From Symbiodinium natans (taxonomy: Eukaryota > Sar > Dinophyceae > Suessiales > Symbiodiniaceae): 64,000 nt of DNA. The translations under genes and the position numbers were made by a program. The stretch covers positions 1 to 64,000 of the forward strand of contig CAJNDS010002550.1 of NCBI GenBank assembly GCA_905221605.1, given 5' to 3'. Below, one piece after another: positions 18,074-29,400 of the stretch (the stretch's first letter is position 1; each line of letters opens with the position of its first letter). A model generated the notes under the pieces. The model had not been told where the DNA came from, did not search any database, and was given only the letters and a program-made list of their open reading frames with translations.

Positions 18074-18771
18074 GTCCTCTGTTCAGGGACGAAGGGGTTT
18101 AGGGTTTAGGGTTTAGGGAAGGAAGGGTTTAGGGTTTAGGGTTTTGGGGTTTAGGGTTACATGGTTCAAGGGTATAGGGATTTCGGATTTTAGGGTTTAG
18201 AGGGGTTTTGGGTTTACGGCTCTAGGCGTTTAGGGGCTATTGGGGGGGAGCGGAAATCTTCACACTCTTGCTGGGAGTTAGTCCCCCAAGTGCGAAGCCT
18301 ACTTGGAGGATCAGGGGACTTCGTACGTAGGCAAGAATAGAGGTTTGGGGTTTAGGGTTTAGGGTTTAGGGTTTAGGATTTAGGGTGTGGGGTTGCAAGT
18401 GCCCTAAAATGTCTCTTGACTAAGGTTCTCCTACCTTCGCGCCCTACTTCGTAGCTACTTACTAAGTCCCCCGATCCTCCAAGTAAGCCAGGAGCACCTC
18501 TTAGCCTCTGCATAATAGGACTTTGCGTGCTACCAGGACCTGCGGATTAACACCGCGAACCACAAACCCTACAAACCCTACCTGGGACTCTATTTACAGT
18601 TTAGCAGTAGCTACCCGTAATTAGTAGATATAACCCATAATTTTGTTGCAGGTCAAGAGGGTCCCAACACCCCTGCATGAGGGAACTTAGCGTCTTCCAC
18701 TTGACCCTAAACCCTAAACCCTAAACCCTTTACACTGTAGGGCTCACCTCACAGCATCGGCCCTCGTCGAG
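18074..18771. other. Candidate intron between TSP1 exons
   Basis: G arrays at 18095-18240 and 18345-18390, a dispersed element at 18590-18660, and a C array at 18704-18729 just before the acceptor. Confidence 0.55.
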
Positions 18772-18823
18772 GTGGAGAGGCGTGCAACGGGCCTACCCAG
18801 GAGACACAGTGGGCTCCTCAGCA
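18772..18823 (+). CDS. TSP1 exon, C2 class, phase-1 start
   Basis: After CGTCGAG| the frame reads GEACNGPTQETQWAPQ, fitting G..C.GP..ET. The donor is uncertain (several GT choices). Confidence 0.6.
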
Positions 18824-20263
18824 GTTAGCAGTTTCAGGGGTTTAGGGTTTGGGGCTAAGGGTAGTTTGGGGTTTAGGGTTTAGGGTTTAGGGTTTATGGT
18901 TTGGGGCTAACGGTAGTTAAGGCTTTAGGCCTGGAGGGAATGAGGGAATCAGGCTCCTATGTATACCCTTTAAGGGAGTAAGTAGGGGTACCTCATTCCT
19001 TCCTCCCCTACTAAGAGCCAGGCAGAGGGGCGATGTGGGTGCTGTTTTGAGGCTGGGCTTGGGGCTTCAGGATCACGAGGGCTTACGAGTCGGCTGTCCG
19101 AGCTCTTTGGGGACCGAATGAACCCCAAAATTGCCGTCGTATTTCCTTACTGCTATAATTCCCATATAAGGTATATGAACCATAAACCCTCTTAGGCTTC
19201 ATTTCGTCCCCAAGGCTCTGGGACTTTTTCCCTCAAGCCTCTGCTGAGTGGGGCATTGTCAACTTTCCCGGACCTGCATCCTCCCCCCAAAACTTTAAAC
19301 TTTGCTGAGATCCTAAAACCTAAACACAAAACCCTAAACCCAGAAACAAACACCCCAACTCCCTACAAGCTTGAATCCCTTCGCTTTGCCTAACCTCGAT
19401 CCTGAACACGGAGCGCCTTATCTCCGAGTAAGATCCATGCGCCCTAAACCCAAAGCCCTAAACCCCAAACCCTAAACCCTAAACCCTGATCCCAGCTCCG
19501 CAGGCCGTGCGACAGCATGATCACCGGCAACCACCTTCTGCAGGCTCCCATCTACAAGCAACCCCCTACTTGGAGGTTCATGGCGCGCTCAGAACCCCAA
19601 TTTAGGGTTTCGGGTTTAGGATTTCGGGCTGCGGGTTGCTCATAAACCTCCAAGTAGTCACAAGTCGAGTCATAAGGGGCCCGACATTCGCCATGGGAAG
19701 GAAGTGTTGCGTGACAGTTAGGCAACCCAGGATGCAAGTGCCGGACAATGGTGTGTGAAAAGGGGCCCCTCCTTGTGGGTCTAGTGAGGGGCTCCCTCCT
19801 GTCAGTGGCTGGGGCAGCTAGAGCCCGATTCCTTTTTCTGGGATCTCTGTTTGTCCGCAGACAATGGTCTCAACACGTCTTAGCCAGGTCGAATGAACCC
19901 GTTAGCCCAAAACAGCCCTAAAGCTTATTAGGGCTTAGGGTTCATGATTTCGGGGTTTAGGGTTCAGGGAAGCCCTCAAAACCCATAAAACCCACTGGTG
20001 GGTCCAGCGTCACACATATACAAGGTACGTGACCACCGTTTCAAGCCGCGTGCGCTAAAGATCAGCTCAGCCCCAACAGCCGTGCTTTTGCTTCGGCACC
20101 CAAGACCTCGGAACCCTGAGCCTGATGTTCTACAAACCGGAACTCCTAAACCCTAAACCCTAAACCCTAAACCCCTAAACCCTAAACCCCTAAACCCCTA
20201 AACCCCTCAACCCCTAAACCCCTAAACCCTAAACCCTAAACCCTAAGCCCTACACTTCGACAG
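18824..20263. other. Spacer with MITEs and telomeric arrays
   Basis: G arrays at 18838-18930, an inverted-repeat element at 18952-19021 (ends TCATTCC.. and CTACTAAGAGCCAG), C arrays at 19440-19490 and 20143-20253, and a short MITE at 19566-19657. A weak exon candidate lies near 19500-19550 (LRRPCDSMITG). Confidence 0.5.
19566..19657. mobile_element. MITE family A, short copy with telomeric core
   Basis: Ends CTACTTGGAGGTTCATGG and AACCTCCAAGTAG are family-A termini, but the interior is telomere-like (TTTAGGGTTTCGGGTTTAGG) instead of the usual stem. Confidence 0.6.
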
Positions 20264-20290
20264 TAGCCACTGCTCGTGGCCGCCAGGATG
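20264..20290 (+). CDS. TSP1 exon, N class, phase-2 end
   Basis: The frame reads SHCSWPPG plus two bases TG, then the donor GTGCAG. Joined to the next M exon, TG+G makes Trp: SHCSWPPGW then SDCTRRCGGG. C arrays lie upstream and G arrays (20336-20420) downstream. The 5' edge is uncertain. Confidence 0.6.
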
Positions 20291-21664
20291 GTGCAGCCGG
20301 CCCATGGACCCACTGGCCGCGCCCTCTTGGGTTGTAGGGTTTAGGGGTTTATGGGTTTAGGGTTTAGGGTTTAGGGTTTAGGGTTTTTGGTTTAGGGTTG
20401 TGGGTTTAGGGTTCAGGGCAAAGCCTTCCTCAGCAGATGACTCGCGAAGGGAAGGTCCAGACGTGGTCGAGATGCTGAAGGGTCAGCAGAGCTGCCAGAG
20501 GGCCTGGGAGAGGGCCGGCGAGATCATGACAGGGATGCGGAGCCACTCTGCAACGGCCGAAGGCCAGTGGAGGGTGGCTCGCGTGGCCCTGATGGAAATG
20601 GCTTCCCAGACGGTCGAACGGCCACTGGCTTGCCAGCTCGCCGGCTCATTGTGCTTCGTACAAGCGGCCGCATCGGCACCGCTACACGTTTGTGGAGCAG
20701 GCCTTGAAGAGATTCCACCTCCAGGCTTTGCGGCCGCTTCCTGAAAGAGCCGGTGAGTTTCTGGGTCAAGAAGGCTCAATGGAATGCAGCTCGGCAAAGC
20801 CGTCACGAATCCGCGGTTTCAGCCGAAGAAGAATAACGGGACACCCAGTTGGGGCGGTCAGTTCTGGTTGAAGGTTTAGGGCTTTCGGTTTGGTTGGGTT
20901 TGGGGTTTCGGGTTTTGGGTTTGGGTTCTGGGTTTTTGGTTTTGAGTTTTGGGTTTTGGGTTTTGGTGGCCTTGGGCTTCGGGTGTACGATTCAGGGTAC
21001 AGGACTGCGTGTACGAAGGGTACAGGACTGCAGATTTTAGGGATCGATGAACTCTTCCCGGAGGTTTGGATGTAGGCTTGAGGGTGCTTTTGGGGGTTCA
21101 GGCGCAGGCTCGGAGCAGCTGCTGCGTTGCATCCGCAGACCCGGTTTTGGGGTGTAGGGTTTCAGGGTGACGCCTACACCCAACGCAAAGTCACCCGGCG
21201 TGCCCAGAAAAGCACCCCCTTTCTGTTTTTCAGGGGCGAGGCTCACTTCTAAACCTCACAGCTGCGCACCCCTGTTTGTTTATTGGGGCCCTATGTTGTC
21301 CCTGAAAGGGTATATATGGGGCCCTCATTCCCTCATTCCCTACTAAGAAGCAGGATAATAATCCCAAAGGGTCCATGATGGACCCTTGGGGAATGGAGGC
21401 TTCCGGAAGAAGCCCCTTCAAGGGGCATTCTGGGGTTAAAAGGCCCTGATAATTAGAAGCTTTAATAAGGTCACTTGGGAGGGCTTACTTCAACAACTGG
21501 GTATTGCCCCTCGCCCACCTCCAGACCCTAACGCGCAAACATCTTCACCACCCGAGACTCTAGACCCTAAACCCTAAAACCAAATTCAAACCCTAAACCT
21601 AAACCCCAAACCCCAAACCCTAAACCCTAAACCTTAAACTCCTCGCCAACCTCAAACCACCCAG
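20291..21664. other. Candidate intron with possible extra coding segment
   Basis: G array 20336-20425. The GC-rich block 20430-20830 has open frames on both strands; one + frame reads HRHRYTFVEQALKRFHLQAL before a good GTGAGT donor at about 20750. It may be an exon of another gene. An element at 21281-21350 (TCCCTCATTCCCTACTAAGA) and a C array at 21560-21640 follow. Confidence 0.45.
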
Positions 21665-21716
21665 GTCCGACTGCACCCGCCGCTGTGGGGGTGGAGTGAA
21701 GATGAGGTCACGCTCT
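21665..21716 (+). CDS. TSP1 exon, M class, phase 2-0
   Basis: After ACCCAG| the frame reads SDCTRRCGGGVKMRSRS, an almost textbook TSP1 core (C...CGGG...R.R). The donor TCT|GTTGAG gives phase 0; GTAGGG at 21728 is an alternative. The next exon continues VEAKNGG. Confidence 0.75.
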
Positions 21717-22211
21717 GTTGAGGCGAGGTAGGGTTTAGGGTTCAGGGTTCCGTGTTCAGGGTTTAGGGTTCAGGGTTTAGGGTTTAGGGTATAGGGCAGG
21801 AGGGAAAATCCCGGAGGTTTACCCGCTGGTTCTTACTAGGGCACGAGTGTAGGGTTTAGGGTTTAGGGTTCGGGGTTTAGGGTCTAGGATTCGGGTTTAG
21901 GGCATGGGTGTGGGGTTTAGGGATCGGGGTGTAGGGTTTAGGGTTATATTATGCCCTTTAAAGGGATTATGTGGGGTGCCTCAGGCCCTCATTTTCTACT
22001 GAGAACGAGCAAGTTTAGGGTTGAGGGCACGAGAGTCGGGTTTGGGGTTTTTGGCGGTTGAGGATGCCGGGCTGGGGGTTTGCAGGGTTCAGGGTTACAG
22101 GGCTTTGGGGTTTAGGGGTTTGGGGTTTAGGGTTTAGGGTTTAGGGTTTAGGGTTTAGGGTTTAGGGTTCAAGGCTTAGGCCAGGGTTTAGGGGTCAATG
22201 AGGGTTAGGGG

Positions 22212-22322
22212 TTGGGATGTCCCACCTTATGCCAACCGTCCTGAACACGGATTCTCATACCCCCCCCCCTACGATTATTATCCTTATTTTAAGGATTGTT
22301 AGTATCAGGGGGAACATCCCAA
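22212..22322. mobile_element. MITE family B
   Basis: Termini TTGGGATGT.CC and GGAACATCCCAA with inverted inner arms (ACAGTCCTTAA-like). Other copies: 24730-24828, 41703-41805, 46811-46911, 48729-48835, and a half copy at 35794-35880. Confidence 0.75.
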
Positions 22323-22735
22323 GTTTTAGGGTCAATTTGGGAATTTGGGGGGGTTAAGGGCTAATTGGGGTTTAGGGTTTTTGCTTAGCACCGTGTCGTT
22401 CTTTGCGCAGGCTTTCCGTCTGGGGGGCTGTCATCTTGACCCGAAGGGGCCCTTTAGGGTTAGGTTTTAGGGTTTAGGGTGTAGGGTTTAGGGCTAGGGT
22501 TTAGGGTTTTGGGTTAGGGTAGTGACATGATCCCCTGACATGGGCCCTTAAATGGGGACCCCTTTATATATAACCCAAGGGCCCATACATCAGAAGCCTT
22601 TAAAGAAGGTAGGGGACCATGTAACCCGAAGACATGAGTCGACTTGCATAAGCTCTAAACCCTAAACCCTAAACCCTAAACCCTAAATCCTAACCCTAAA
22701 CCCACAGCTTCTCCTCAACCCCACGCCGTTCACCC

Positions 22736-22840
22736 CTAGGACCCCCAGAGTAGGCCCTTGTTCCCTTTTTCTAGGGCTTAGGCTCCCTTATGAGGCCCTG
22801 CAAAAAGGGCACCCTTTTTATTCCTAGGTTACGCTTGGGT
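22736..22840. mobile_element. Element family D (CCCAG-AGTA..CCTAGGTTACTGGG type)
   Basis: Matches 37270-37375, 43693-43805 and 56267-56375 with shared internal blocks CTTATTCCCTTTTT and AAAAAGGGCACCCT. A more diverged copy is at 41936-42040. Confidence 0.65.
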
Positions 22841-22955
22841 CTAGCCCTATACCCCATACCCTAAACTAGCCCTAAACCCTAAACCCTTAACCCCAAACCC
22901 TAAACCCTTTTAAATAAACATTCGCCGCGCAGCCCTAAGCCAAGCTGATCCATAG

Positions 22956-23000
22956 GTTGAAGCCAAGAACGGCGGCTACCCTTTCGCCGGTTCCCTTCAA
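22956..23000 (+). CDS. TSP1 exon, C1 class, phase 0
   Basis: After CATAG| the frame reads VEAKNGGYPFAGSLQ, matching V...NGG..C.G of TSP1 but with Phe-Ala in place of the Cys. GT at 23001 or later could be the donor. It follows the 21665 exon in phase. Confidence 0.65.
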
Positions 23001-23074
23001 GTGCTGCGTGCTCAGGGGTTGGCTCAGGGTTTAGGGTTTAGGGTTTAGGGTTTAGGGTTTAGGGTTTAGGGTTT

Positions 23075-23577
23075 GCTGTGCTAGTGCGTAGGTGCTCTGA
23101 AGGTTAGGTTTCGGAACAAGCTCGAAAGCTTCGTGAGGTGCGAAGAGCGAGGCGGCAAAGCCACCCAAACCTTTTTCCTTTTAGGGTTTAGGCCTAAACT
23201 CAAGGGAACAGTCCACTTCTAAAAACTTAATTATTCAGTTTCATGACGGTCGGGTCGGGGTTTCAGGTCACAGGTCAGGGTCAGGAATGGCCAGGCCAGG
23301 GCGGCCAGGGGGGGGGCAGGGGGGCAGGGGAGCCAGGGGCGGGCCAGGGGGGCCAGGGGGGCCAGGGCGAGGGGGGGCAGCAATCCACAAAAACACAAAA
23401 ACACAAAAACACAACAAGACAACCACACAATTGAGTTTTTGAGCGCTACCGACCCCCATGCTGTGAGAGGCGGGCGAGCGACCTGGGTCGGCTTGCGCCA
23501 TCGAGGTTGAAGGGCTTAAGCGCCGCCCCCCAACGTCGGGGGGGCGGCCGAGGCCCTGAGTTTAGGGTGTAGGGTTT
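23075..23577 (+). repeat. Segmental duplication, copy 1
   Basis: Blocks match 31531-32290 in the same order: GCTGTG..AGTGCGTAG.TGCT, GAACAAGCTCGAAAGC, GCGGCAAAGCCACCCAAACC, a G-rich CCAGGGGGG tract, and TACCGACC.CC.GCTG through GGGCTTAAGCGCCGCCCCCC. Copy 2 carries extra sequence. Confidence 0.75.
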
Positions 23578-24100
23578 AGGGTTAGGTTCCATGCACGTGG
23601 ATGCATGTTTTGGCCGGTCCGTTGGAAGGATACATTCGGCATTGACAGACCTTAAGCCGCCCGGAACCCTAAACCCCGTGCCATACGCATGTAGGGATTT
23701 CAAGGGGATGACTATGGTGAAGCAATTGGGTCTTTTACTCAACTCCTCAACTTCTCTACGGACCTGAAAAGGGAAAATAGAGGCTCCAATACTTATGGGG
23801 GACAGGTCTCCAGAGCCACCAAACCTTTTCCCGTAAGCCCTGAAACCTGAACAAGCGTCAGCTTCCTCAGCCCTCCCTCTCATCTGGGCTTTGCAATCCC
23901 TAAACCCTGAACCCTAAACCCTAAACCCAAGCCCTAACCCTGCACTTTGCCCTAAAGCCTTTTGAAGTCACGAAACCCGACAATCCAGAAAGGGCGCGAG
24001 GTTCGCATGAAACAGGGCTTATATTGGTTTTTGGGTTCATTGTCTAGGGGTTCAGAGTTCTGGGTGGCGCATGCAGTGTTCCAGAAATATATGGGTTAGC

Positions 24101-24203
24101 GAGCGTGTGTGTGTCTATATATATATATATATGAATAAATACAAATAAATAAATAAATGAAATAAATAAATATGTATACCTCTATATATATATATATATA
24201 TTA
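24101..24203. repeat. (TA)n/(AAAT)n microsatellite
   Basis: Alternating TA tract, then AAAT repeats, then TA again. Confidence 0.9.
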
Positions 24204-25454
24204 TCCTTCTGGGGCTATAAGTAATATAACCCTTCTTCACATAGACACACGCAAAGTGGGTTCCGAAGCCTCCCTTCCTAACCCTGCAAGCCCTAAACCC
24301 TAAGCCCTAAACCATTTACTGGGTCGTGCTTTGGGGAGAATTTTAAATTTCCCCTTCTTTCCCTTTTAAGGGAACCATGCATAAAGAATTTTCAGAGTGA
24401 ATTTAAAGCATCACCCAGTTTTAGCTACTGATTTAGAGCCATCCAGATACTCTTGAGGTCTTACAAGCACCTCCCTAGCTCTGGTTCCAAGCTTTAGGAC
24501 CCCGAAATGATATGCACAACTCAAGACCCCAAACCCTAAAGCCCACCCCCCAAACCCCGAAATCTTCAACCCCAACTGAGCCACCCTAAACCCTACCCGA
24601 AACCCTGAGCGCTGAGCCCTACACCCGGATACCCCACACAGGCTGGAGCCCTGCAACCAGCACGTCTGCTCGGGCAATCTCACAGGAGAAGGCACCCTGC
24701 ACGGCATAAAGGTTATCAAAGTGTGTAAATTGGGATGTTCCCCCTTGTACTAACAGTCCTCAATAGGGATTATAGTACCCCTATTCTAATCTCCATTAAG
24801 GATTGTCATCATAAGGGGAAACATCCAAGGTATCAGAGTGTATAAAGTGTGCAAACGGGGTATAACGGGGCTTATGACACTCTGGCTTCGGACTGAGGGT
24901 GTGGGTACAGCGATTCCTTGGATGTCTGGCCCATGCTTAACCCAACGAGCCCAACACCCGTTTCTTAATTAAGATACCATAGAATTACAGCAGGGATTAT
25001 ACCCCTTGACTTCCCCTGGACTAATATGGTTTGAAATATATTCCTTAGTCAAGGGGAATTGGGCTCTCGGGGAACGTGCTGCTATGTGCGGCGATTCTTC
25101 TGCTGTGCCTCGTCATGTGTAGAGCTTACCGGGTTCAGATTTAAGGTTTTTGTTGGGCCCAAAGGCCTTTAAAGCAAAAACACATGGTTTTTGTTGCGCC
25201 TAAGGGGGAAGTTCGGGCCATTCATGGATCAGCTCTTGACCCCGCAAGAACTTTCGTCGCCTTGGCAATGGGGGGATAAAGCCCCCAAAACAGACAAACC
25301 CCGAGCCCGAATTCTTATGCGGCCTGGTCTTCCCTAAATCCTAAACCCTGAACCCTAACCCTGAACTAACCCTAAACCTGTGTTTAGGGTCAGCTGCCGA
25401 AGGAGAGACCCCCAAATTAAAGTCCTTACGTCCTGACCTCTCATGTTCTAAGTG

Positions 25455-25635
25455 TAGTTTCACGGGCCCTTAGCATGGGCCCTTACCTTCCTTAAAGGGA
25501 AACCCTAAACCCTAAACCCTAAACCCTAAACCCTAAACCCTAAACCCAAAGAGGTATGAGCCCTTGGGTTCAATAGGGTATACACGGGGAAGAAAAAAGG
25601 GGCCCGTATATCGGGACCATGTAACTACCCTAAAG
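25455..25635. mobile_element. GGGCCC-family element interrupted by telomeric array
   Basis: Left part ACGGGCCCTTAGCATGGGCCC and right part GGGACCATGTAACTACCCTAA match intact copies. Between them 25501-25550 is (CCCTAAA)n, so the array appears to have been added inside the element. Confidence 0.55.
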
Positions 25636-25696
25636 CCTACAGCCTAAACCCCAAACCCTAGCCCTAAACCCTAAACCCCTAAGACTCGACATGCAG

Positions 25697-25760
25697 GCAA
25701 TGATTGCGTGCTGTCGGACTGGCACCAGTGGGGCGAATGCACGGACACTGTGCGGCATTT
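25697..25760 (+). CDS. TSP1 exon, N/M class
   Basis: After GCAG| the frame reads NDCVLSDWHQWGECTDT, an excellent TSP1 start (DC.LSDW.QWG.C). A consensus-like GTAAGG donor follows at 25761; an earlier GT after the ACT codon is an alternative. C array upstream. Confidence 0.65.
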
Positions 25761-26248
25761 GTAAGGGTTGGAGGGGGGGGAAGACAATTTGATGAGTTCA
25801 GTGTGGGGTTTGGGACCCTAAACCCGAAGACCGAAACCCGAAACCCTAGACCCTAAACCTTAAAACTTTGTACGGTTTAGGGTCTAGAGAGGAGACGCAG
25901 CTCAACGGTCAACGCAAAGGATTTCTTCCATGCTTGTCTGCTTAGATCAGACTAAGTCAGCAAGCTGAGGGTGCTGTCGTGGTGCTTTTTCTTTTAAGGA
26001 GAGGTTGCTTCCGCGGCGAAGTTTCAGTTTCAGTGAGGTTTAGGGTTTAGGGTTTATCGATGGACCCCCTCGCCCTCCTGCGGGGTTTAGGGTGTGAGTT
26101 TAGGGTTTAGGGACCCTAAATGGTAAACCAGTTTGCAACAGCTAGTTTGGGGTTTAGGGTTTAGAAAGCAGGGTGGGTGGGGAGGGGAACGGGTTGTCTT
26201 TTGTTTGGTTTAGGGTTTGGGGTCTAGGGTTTAGGGTTGGAGGAGGAG

Positions 26249-26327
26249 GCGGAATCCCTGCGTGCAATTTGGCAAGCGCGCTGAGGCGTCCAACATGCAG
26301 TACCGCAACCGGCGCATACTTCAGGAC
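26249..26327 (+). CDS. TSP1 exon, M class, phase-2 start
   Basis: After GAGGAG| the frame reads NPCVQFGKRAEASNMQYRNR and so on, fitting C..FG......R.R.I, and stops at TGA 26328-26330. Exceptionally the arrays are reversed here: G-strand upstream and C-strand downstream. Confidence 0.5.
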
Positions 26328-27510
26328 TGATCCACCCTCAACCCTCAACCCTAAACCCTAACCCCCAAACCCCAAACCCTAAACCCTAAACCCTCAGTGC
26401 CATGCCCTAAACCCCTCTAAACGTGCTACCCTCTGCCTCCGGGTGTGAGAGGTCCTGAACCTACAGTTTGGACTCAGAGTTGGGAGCCTCAATACCAGTT
26501 TAGGGTGTTTAGGGTGTTTAGGGTGTTTAGGGTTTAGGGTTTAGGGTTTAGGAATTGGTTTAGTAGTTCACTGAAGGAAACCTCCCAAAGCATCCAAATT
26601 GACCTCAATACCTCTGGTTTAGAGATCACGCACGGCTTATAAGTCACGGTTCAGGGCAGGCTCTTGGGACGAGAAACCCTATACGGTTGATCAGGGCTGT
26701 TACCGAGACCCTTGGAAAGAAGTGGTGCGTCCCTAAACCCTAAACCCTAAACCCTGAGCCCTAAACCCTAAACCCTAAACCCTGTATTACGTAGTCTTAC
26801 AGGGGCTCACGGTGTCCACTTTATTCAATTATTTCACGCACTCATTTCATTCACCCGGTCGTTTCGTTCATTACTTTCACGCGCCATTCTCTTTCGTTCA
26901 CTCCTTATAAGTCAATTTACTGCGCTCACTCACTTCATACACTTAATTCATCAATTCAATATCAAAAAGAACTGTATTCGTTCAGCCTTTCATTCACACA
27001 CTAAAGCATATTCACGCGTGATCTTGAACGACCTGTAGTAAACCCTATCTACCCTATAACCTCTTTACATCCTAAACCCTTCAAACCTGAGGATAAACCC
27101 TGCAAACATCTTACTCTAAGACACTAATGCACACTGATGCTCTAAACCCTAAAGGCTAAACTCATGCATCCCACACCCTAAACCCTGAGCTCAAAACCCG
27201 AAACCTCAAAAGTAAAAGCCCTAAACCCTACACCCTAAACCCATATGAAGCAGAGTTTCAATTACGGTTATTGGTGAGCGTATATACGGTTCCGTCTCAA
27301 TATTGGTGAGTGTATATACCGGCTGTCCTTTTGTGGGTACAAGAAATACATACCCTACTTCAGAACCCTAAACCCTAAACCCTAACCCTAAACCCCAAAC
27401 CCCAAACCCCAAACACTAAACCCTAAACCCTAGCCCTCAACCCTAAACCCTAAACCCCAAACCCTAAACCGTAAACCCAAATCACTGAAGCATCCTGGTG
27501 GCTCCACTAG
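26328..27510. other. Spacer with TTCAYT-rich tract
   Basis: C arrays at 26335-26395, 26730-26785, 27180-27240 and 27365-27478 and a G array at 26500-26555. About 26815-27015 is a degenerate pyrimidine-rich tract of TTCATTCA/TTCACTCA units. 26455-26500 is an inverted copy of about 29836-29885. Confidence 0.55.
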
Positions 27511-27568
27511 GAGGCAAAGCCGGGCGGCACGCCATGTCGGGGCCTGAGCCAAGCAGGCTTAGGCTGTG
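27511..27568 (+). CDS. TSP1 exon, C1 class, phase 0
   Basis: After CCACTAG| the frame reads EAKPGGTPCRGLSQAGLGC, matching A..GG.PC.G......C. C array upstream, G array downstream. Confidence 0.6.
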
Positions 27569-28647
27569 GGATTTAGGGTTTAGGGTTTAGGGTTTAGGGT
27601 TTAGGGCTCTAAATCCTAAACCCAGAACCCTTCGCAGCTGCACCCGACATGAGCCATCCGAGTTCCACATCTATATCTGCCCTGGCTTTGGCGGTACAGG
27701 GAGGACTGCCCAACTTTCCACTACAAGCAAGTATAATGCGTGATGTCGAAATCCCCGTTGTTTTTTGTTTTTGTTTATTCTTACTTTTTTAGTTATGTAA
27801 GACATTCACATGTCTTCAAAGAATCAATTGCAGGGCTAGTGTCTGCCACGAGCTTATCTCAAGTCGGTTACGTCGAACGCGTGCAGCTACAGTACCTTGT
27901 TATTAGAACGAGGAAAGCCCAAGCCGTTAAACCCCTTTTGTCAGAGCAATTTACCATGGTTTGAGCTGCCATTCCTCGTTCATGCTTCGTGTGTGATGTT
28001 GTGCTTCTCTTCGTAGGTTTTAGGGTAATTAGCCGAAAGAACATGCAAGTAAAGACACCAAATGCCTACACACGTCCCACGTACATCCGCACCAAGCGCT
28101 TCTTACGCTTGTAACTTCGATGATGGTCGCTTGTTTTGGCTCAATTTGTTGCATGGTCAGAGCACGCAACTCCTTTGCTTCCTTCATCCGCTCCTGTATG
28201 ACACAAGAAGGCATGTACGGAAACGACGTTCGTTGTGAACTTGACAATACAACACAAGACCAAGGATGGAAGGAACATCCCTTCAAGATGGAGGGTTTAG
28301 GGATTAGGGTTTAGGGTTTAGGGTTTAGGGACATCCCTCCAAGATGGTCTCGCACTCACCATCCCTAAGACCCCTCAAACACTTCAATCCTGAAATGCTT
28401 AAGCCGTTACCCGAAGCCAAGAGGGGAGCTGTAGCCTTAAACCCGAGATGCTGAACACGTTACCCTACAGTAAGCCCAGGGGACCTCTAGCCCCAAACCC
28501 TAAACCCTAAACCCTAAACCCTAAACCCTAAACCCTAAACCCTAAACCCTAAAGGCCCTAAAGCTCGCGCACTGGGCCTAAGGCGAGGATGGTCTCCGGA
28601 CGGTCCGGCAGTGCCAGACGGCAAGGGCACCAAGCACTTCGAAATTT

Positions 28648-28920
28648 GGGGGTTTAGGGTTTAGGGCTAGGGTTTAGGGGTTTAGGGTTTAGGGCTAGGG
28701 TTTAGGGGTTTAGGGGTTTAGGGGTTTAGGGGTTTAGGGGTTTAGGGGTTTAGGGGTTTAGGGGTTTAGGGGTTTAGGGGTTTAGGGGTTTAGGGGTTTA
28801 GGTTTTTAGGTTTTTAGGGGTTTAGGGGTTTAGGGGTTCAGGGTTTAGGGCTAGGGTTTAGGTGTTTAGGGGTCTAGGGCTTAGGGTTTAGGGCTTAGGG
28901 GGCTCAGGACTCAGGGTTTA
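28648..28920. repeat. (TTTAGGGG)n variant array
   Basis: About 20 near-perfect 8-mers with some TTTAGGG and CTAGGG units at the edges. Confidence 0.85.
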
Positions 28921-29239
28921 GGTGCCTCAGGGCTTTGCGCAAGCCCGACAAAGCTCGGAGTCCTGCAGCACAATACTCAGTACCCCCTGTCGAGTTTCCG
29001 AGAGGGTTTAGGGTTTAGGGTGCAGGCTAAACCCTAAACCCTAAACCCTAAACCCTAAACCCTAAACCCCCCCCTACCCCCCCCCCCTTCCCCACATTCT
29101 CATTTACTATCCTTTAACTATACCGGGGATATCTGATATTGGAGCGCAGCTCGCCAGAGAGCTCAGAAAACGATCAAGCTTCAGAAAGTTTGGAGCCTCA
29201 CGGGGTCCAGTGTTCAAGGTGTAGGGTGTAGGATTTGAG

Positions 29240-29400
29240 AGGCCTTAGGGGTTTTGGGGTTTTAGGGTTTTGGGGGTTTTAGGGTCTTAGGGTTTTAGGG
29301 ATTTAAGGTTTCAGGGTTTTAGGGTTTTAGGGTTTTCGGGTTTCAGGGTTTTAGGGTTTTAGGGGCTTTAGGGGCTTTAGGGTTTTAAGTTTTTTTGGGG
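29240..29400. repeat. (TTTTAGGG)n variant array
   Basis: Units with four T, the form known from Chlamydomonas telomeres, degenerate at the edges. Confidence 0.8.

Larger units (their letters stand above)
21717..22955. other. Candidate intron: G arrays, elements, C array
   Basis: G arrays at 21729-21800, 21850-21945 and 22080-22215, MITE family B (22212-22322), the GGGCCC element (22520-22625), C arrays at 22650-22705 and 22850-22912, and a CCCAGTAG-family element (22736-22840). Confidence 0.6.
23578..25696. other. Spacer with microsatellite and MITEs
   Basis: Telomeric units at 23560-23590, 23895-23940 and 24285-24310, an AT-rich microsatellite (24101-24203), MITE B (24730-24828), an element related to the 12126 hairpin (24985-25060), the interrupted GGGCCC element (25455-25635) and a C array at 25640-25680. 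Open frames here look incidental. Confidence 0.55.

Noticed and set aside
28131-28143. TTTTGGCTCAA resembling part of the dinoflagellate spliced leader
   Set aside because: Only about 11 bases match and the rest of the leader is absent; chance is the better explanation.
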